A DNA stretch of 64,000 bases from Chloroflexota bacterium (GTDB taxonomy: Bacteria > Chloroflexota > Dehalococcoidia > UBA2979), in the NCBI GenBank assembly GCA_947472995.1, contig CANJBO010000007.1, positions 1 through 64,000 on the forward strand, written 5' to 3'. Positions 58,305 through 64,000 of this stretch are shown here, piece after piece. Position numbers and translations under genes: made by a program. Each line of letters starts with the position of its first letter. Positions within the stretch are counted from its first letter, which is position 1. The notes beneath the pieces were generated by a model. That model searched no databases. It was not told where the DNA came from and was given only the letters and a program-made list of their open reading frames with translations.

Positions 58305-58973
58305 ATGCATCGAGGGACGGGCCGCTTGTTCGCACGACTTCCGCTGCCGGCACAGTTCGACCGCATCATCATGACCGGCGGCCTCGTCGGCTCGCTGGTG
58401 ATGGGGCCGATCCTCGTCGGGCTCATTGCCCTCTACATGCTGTCGCGCATCAGCGGCGCCGAGGTGGTCTTCTACCTCGCGTCGGTGGTCATCCTCCTCG
58501 GCGCGCTCGGCGCGGTGCTGCTGCCGAACCTCGTGCACTCCGCGCTGAGCCTGATCGCGACACTCCTCGGCGTGGCCGCGATCTACCTGATGCTGCTGAG
58601 CGAGTTCCTCGCGCTGGTGCAGATCCTGGTCTACGGCGGCGGCGTGATCATGCTGGTCATCTTCGGCCTGATGCTCACGAACGCGCAGGACGACCCGGTC
58701 GTCTCCGACGGCTCGCAGAAGCCCTTCGCCTTCGGCGTCGGCGCGCTCATCGCGGGCCTCTTCGTCGCCGCGGCGATGATGGCGCAGTGGGGCCCCTCGA
58801 CCGCGACGATCATCCCGTTCCCGGCCTTCGGCGAGCGCCTCTTCCGTGACTTCAGCCTGCCGATCATCATCGTCGCGTTCCTCCTCGACATCGCGTTCAC
58901 GGGCGCGCTCGTGAACGCGCGCCGCGCCGAGAGCGCCGCCGCCGAGGATGCCGCGACCGGAGGCACGCGATGA
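58305..58973 (+). CDS. nuoJ: NADH-quinone oxidoreductase subunit J
   Basis: 222 residues, five membrane helices. VFYLASVVILLGALGAVLLPNLVHSALSLI and LVQILVYGGGVIMLVIFGLML are NuoJ hallmarks. The N-terminal 30 residues are an unusual soluble extension; a TTG at 58326 with GAGGGAC upstream is an alternative start, and an ATG at 58371 would remove it. It lies 41 bp after nuoI. Confidence 0.93.
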   Translation: MHRGTGRLFARLPLPAQFDRIIMTGGLVGSLVMGPILVGLIALYMLSRISGAEVVFYLASVVILLGALGAVLLPNLVHSALSLIATLLGVAAIYLMLLSEFLALVQILVYGGGVIMLVIFGLMLTNAQDDPVVSDGSQKPFAFGVGALIAGLFVAAAMMAQWGPSTATIIPFPAFGERLFRDFSLPIIIVAFLLDIAFTGALVNARRAESAAAEDAATGGTR

Positions 58974-59281
58974 CGATCCCGCTGAGCAGCTTCCTCGTCC
59001 TGTCCGCGCTCCTGTTCGGGATCGGCTTCTACGGCGTGCTCGCGCGCCGCAGCGCGATCCTCATCCTGATCGCCGTCGAGATCATGCTCGCCGCGGTCGC
59101 CATCAACTTCATCGCGTTCGCGACCTATCGCGACCCGAAGGCGTTCAGCGGACTGGTGTTCGCGCTCTTCGTGATCGCGGTCGCCGCGGCCGAGGTCGGC
59201 CTGGCGCTCGGCATCGTGCTGCGGCTCTTCCGCGAGCGCCGCACGGCCAACGTGGACGAGGCCAACAGCCTCAAGTGGTAA
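58970..59281 (+). CDS. nuoK: NADH-quinone oxidoreductase subunit K
   Basis: 103 residues, three membrane helices. LLFGIGFYGVLARRSAILILIAVEIMLAAVAINFIAF has the two conserved helix Glu residues (one seen in AVEIML, one in AAEVGLALGI) used in proton transfer. The start overlaps the nuoJ stop (ATGA). Confidence 0.95.
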   Translation: MTIPLSSFLVLSALLFGIGFYGVLARRSAILILIAVEIMLAAVAINFIAFATYRDPKAFSGLVFALFVIAVAAAEVGLALGIVLRLFRERRTANVDEANSLKW

Positions 59282-59343
59282 TCCCCGCGCGCCGAGGTCT
59301 CCTCGCGCGCGGTTGACGGTGTCGAGAGAAAGGCAGGCCCTCT

Positions 59344-61257
<1,914 letters not shown>

Positions 61258-61273
61258 GGGACGAGCACCACCT

Positions 61274-62761
61274 ATGACATCGGCTGACGGCTACGTCCTG
61301 ATCGCGCTGTGCCTGATCCCGCTCGGGACGTCGCTCGCGCTGTTCCTCGTCCCCACGACCCAGCGGTCCGCCGTGCAGGCACTGACCGGCATCGCCAGCC
61401 TCGTCATGCTCGCGTTCTCGCTGTACGTGTTCTTCAAGTACCAGTTCAACGGCGAGCAGTTCCAGGGCGTGCTGGCGTGGACGTGGATGCAGCACGTCGG
61501 CCTCCTTGGCGAGAAGGGCATCCAGTTCAAGGTCGGCGTGGACGGCATCGGCGCGTCGCTCGTGCTGCTCACCGGCATCGTGATCGTGCCCGCGACGTGG
61601 GTCACCTGGAAGATCCAGGACCGGATGAAGGAATACTTCATCCTCCTGTACCTGGTCACCGCGGGCGTCTACGGCGCGTTCGTGATCCTCGACCTGTTCT
61701 TCTGGTTCCTCTTCTACGAGATGGCGCTGATGCCGATGTACCTCCTGATCGGCGTGTGGGGCTCCACGCGCAAGGAGTACGGGGCGATGAAGCTGATGAT
61801 GATGCTGCTCGCGGGCTCCATCTTCATCTTCACGGTGATCTTCGCGCTCTTCGCGCACGTCGGCCTCGGCACGTTCGACATGGTCGCGCTGATGGGCGCC
61901 GAGAAGGACGTGACCTTCCAGCGCATCTTCTTCCCGCTGATCGTGGTCGGCTGCGGCACGCTGGGCGCGATGTTCCCGTTCCACTCCTGGTCGCCCGACG
62001 GCCACGCCGCCGCCCCGACCTCCGTGTCCATGCTCCACGCCGGCGTGCTGATGAAGGTCGGCGCCTTCGGCGTGATCCGCCTCGGCTACCAGATGATGCC
62101 CGAGGGCGGCGCGTACTGGTCCCCGGCGCTCATCGTCCTCGGCATCACGGCCGGCCTCTACGGCGCGATCTCCGCGCTGCGCCAGACGGACATGAAGCTG
62201 CTCATGGGCTTCTCCTCCGTCTCGCACATGGGCTACGTGTTCCTCGGCCTCGGCACGTTCAACGCCATCGGCTGGAGCGGCGCGGTGCTGCAGATGACGG
62301 CGCACGGCCTGATGACGGCGCTCTTCTTCCTGCTCATCGGCGGCATGTACGACCAGTCGCACAACCGCGACATCCCGAACTTCTCCGGCATGGCGAAGCA
62401 GATGCCCGTCTGGAGCATCTTCTTCATCTTCGCGGCGATGGCATCGCTCGGCCTCCCCGGGCTCTCCGGGTTCATCGCCGAGCTGCACATCTTCATCGGC
62501 ACGTTCCGCGCGTACCCGATCATCGGCGGCCTCGCCGTGCTGACCGCCGCCATCACCACGACCTACCTGATCCGAGTGCTCGCGCAGGCGTTCTTCGGTG
62601 AGATGAACCCGCGCTGGGCGCACCTGAACGAGATCACCTGGACCGAGCGCGCGGGCGCCGCGTTCCTCGCCATCGCGATCCTGGTGCTCGGCCTCTGGCC
62701 GACGCCGTGGATCGAGCGCATCGCCCCTTCCATCATCAACATCCCCGGCATCACCCTCTAG
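61274..62761 (+). CDS. nuoM: NADH-quinone oxidoreductase subunit M
   Basis: 495 residues, fourteen helices. It is the second antiporter-like subunit: FFWFLFYEMALMPMYLLIGVWG holds the conserved Glu, and FPFHSWSPDGHAAAPTSVSMLHAGVLMKVGAFG the Lys and His channel residues. The ATG at 61274 follows nuoL by 16 bp. Longer frames upstream are shadows. Confidence 0.96.
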   Translation: MTSADGYVLIALCLIPLGTSLALFLVPTTQRSAVQALTGIASLVMLAFSLYVFFKYQFNGEQFQGVLAWTWMQHVGLLGEKGIQFKVGVDGIGASLVLLTGIVIVPATWVTWKIQDRMKEYFILLYLVTAGVYGAFVILDLFFWFLFYEMALMPMYLLIGVWGSTRKEYGAMKLMMMLLAGSIFIFTVIFALFAHVGLGTFDMVALMGAEKDVTFQRIFFPLIVVGCGTLGAMFPFHSWSPDGHAAAPTSVSMLHAGVLMKVGAFGVIRLGYQMMPEGGAYWSPALIVLGITAGLYGAISALRQTDMKLLMGFSSVSHMGYVFLGLGTFNAIGWSGAVLQMTAHGLMTALFFLLIGGMYDQSHNRDIPNFSGMAKQMPVWSIFFIFAAMASLGLPGLSGFIAELHIFIGTFRAYPIIGGLAVLTAAITTTYLIRVLAQAFFGEMNPRWAHLNEITWTERAGAAFLAIAILVLGLWPTPWIERIAPSIINIPGITL

Positions 62762-62826
62762 GCGATGCCCCGAACTGATCCCGGGAGGGCGAGGGCCCTC
62801 CACCCGACGGCAATTGGAGCGCGCCC

Positions 62827-64000
62827 GTGAGCGACATCCTCGGCAACCCGCTGAACCTCAACCTCGGCCTGCTGCTGCCCGAGCTCATCCTCGCCGGCGT
62901 CGCGGTGCTGGTGGTGTTCATCGACATGTTCCAGGCGGAGCTCAAGGCGAGCGCGCGCGTCGTGCCGGTCGTCACCGTCCTCGGCCTGCTCGCGGCCGGT
63001 GTCGCGAGCGTCGGTGCCATCGACCGCGTCGATGACTTCGCGCGGCTGGTCACCATCGACAACTTCACGACGTTCTTCCGCTTCCTCTTCATCGCCGTCG
63101 CCGTCTTCGTGATCGTCGGCTCGCACGAGTACATCGAACGCTACGTGAACCACGTCGGCGAGTTCTACGCGCTGCTGCTGCTCTCCACCGCCGGCGCGAT
63201 GTTCATGGCCTCCGCCCGCGACCTCCTGGTCGCGTACCTCGCCATCGAGGTGCTCTCGTTCTCGCTCTACATCGCGGTGTCGCTGGGCAAGAACGACCCG
63301 CGCTCCGGCGAGGCGGGCCTGAAGTACGTGCTCCTCGGCGGCGTCGCCTCGGCGATGCTGCTCTACGGGCTCAGCCTGCTGTACGGCGTCGCCGGCTCCA
63401 CGCAGTACTCCGAGATCGCCACCGCCCTCGCCCAGCACCACGAGGGCCTGCGCATGCCGCTGGTCCTCGGCCTCGCGCTGATCGTCGGCGGCCTCGCGTT
63501 CAAGGTCTCCGCCGTCCCGTTCCACATGTGGGCCCCCGACGCCTACGAGGGCGCTCCGATGCCGGTGACCGCGTACCTCTCGGCCACCTCGAAGGCCGCG
63601 ACGCTCGCGCTGTTTCTGCGCTGGTTCGGCGGCCCGCTGCTCCCGGCGATCGGCGAGTGGCAGTGGATGATGGCGGCCATCGCGACGCTGACGATGGTCT
63701 TCGGCAACCTGGTCGCGCTGCAGCAGCACAACATCAAGCGCCTGCTCGCCTACTCCTCGATCGCGCAGGGCGGCTTCATGCTGATGGCGATCGCCACGAT
63801 CTCCGACGTCGCCACTTCGGCGCTGCTGGTGCACCTCGGCGGGTACGTGATCACGAACCTGGCGCTGTTCACCGCGGTCATCCACTTCTACAACCGCACG
63901 GGCAAGGAAGAGATCACCGACTTCCGCGGCCTGTCGCGGACGAACCCTTACCTCGCGCTGGTGATCACCGCCGGCCTGTTCTCGCTCGCCGGCATGCCGC
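62827..64000 (+). CDS. nuoN: NADH-quinone oxidoreductase subunit N (3' end outside window)
   Basis: 391 codons are visible and the right edge cuts the gene. It is the third antiporter-like proton channel subunit. LLVAYLAIEVLSFSLYIAVSL has the conserved Glu, and FKVSAVPFHMWAPDAYEGAPMPVTAYLSATSKAATLALFLR holds the channel Lys. The start is GTG at 62827 with a GGAG upstream. The last gene of the operon in this window. Confidence 0.95.
   Translation, partial: MSDILGNPLNLNLGLLLPELILAGVAVLVVFIDMFQAELKASARVVPVVTVLGLLAAGVASVGAIDRVDDFARLVTIDNFTTFFRFLFIAVAVFVIVGSHEYIERYVNHVGEFYALLLLSTAGAMFMASARDLLVAYLAIEVLSFSLYIAVSLGKNDPRSGEAGLKYVLLGGVASAMLLYGLSLLYGVAGSTQYSEIATALAQHHEGLRMPLVLGLALIVGGLAFKVSAVPFHMWAPDAYEGAPMPVTAYLSATSKAATLALFLRWFGGPLLPAIGEWQWMMAAIATLTMVFGNLVALQQHNIKRLLAYSSIAQGGFMLMAIATISDVATSALLVHLGGYVITNLALFTAVIHFYNRTGKEEITDFRGLSRTNPYLALVITAGLFSLAGMP

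Overview
The window is a high-GC (roughly two-thirds or more G+C) bacterial chromosome segment. No 16S rRNA gene is present, so the lineage is an inference. Four traits together fit a Chloroflexota bacterium, perhaps near the Dehalococcoidia: an HspR-controlled dnaJ-hspR-clp operon, an F420-type (Ddn) enzyme, an 11-subunit complex I operon without nuoEFG, and LexA boxes of the Gram-positive type. No tRNA, rRNA or CRISPR array was recognised. Several genes appear to be read from leaderless mRNAs, with a -10 box 6-7 nt before the start codon.

Layout. 1-1.9 kb: 5' part of an MrfA/YprA-type repair helicase that runs off the left edge. 2-4 kb: three small paralogous zinc-ribbon proteins around a YkgJ-like Cys-cluster protein. 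4-11 kb: flavin-reductase-fold protein, coiled-coil protein, HtpX protease, a PT-rich membrane protein, an orphan histidine kinase, a YqeK-like HD protein, an SOS-box-controlled HTH/Cys-cluster protein, PspC and a PaaI-type thioesterase. 11-23 kb: envelope and secreted proteins (polytopic membrane protein, V8-like protease, family 2 glycosyltransferase, and a giant S8/S53-like protease with RCC1 and Ig-like repeats that is joined head-to-head to the tail of a TPR gene), then ruvB. 24.3-30.8 kb: an eroded phage-like region with a tyrosine recombinase, a coupled methylase/terminase-like gene pair, a truncated HK97-type capsid gene, a DUF3800 gene and an SOS-controlled acidic coiled-coil gene. 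31-39.5 kb: housekeeping and stress genes (RimI, CoA transferase, DUF3105-DsbA pair, MFS transporter, Ddn, XRE-DUF2975 pair). 39.6-43.7 kb: clp-hspR-dnaJ heat-shock operon behind a HAIR-like operator. 44.8-49.5 kb: secA, prs, DUF486 and a VOC protein. 49.5-52.5 kb: valS behind a 20-residue valine-rich leader peptide and a terminator, which looks like transcription attenuation. 52.5-53 kb: a DUF559 nuclease gene bracketed by inverted repeats. 53-64 kb: inositol monophosphatase and nuoABCDHIJKLMN, with nuoN cut by the right edge.

Two dispersed repeat families occur. One is a short element built on a GCGGGATACCCGC palindrome (five copies). The other is a GC-rich hairpin element with a TGGGGTG tail (five copies), two copies of which flank the DUF559 gene in inverted orientation. 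Three consensus-matching LexA boxes, each between a -35 and a -10 element, link ruvB, the HTH/Cys-cluster gene and the phage-like gene into one SOS regulon. Imperfect boxes before the helicase may add a fourth member.
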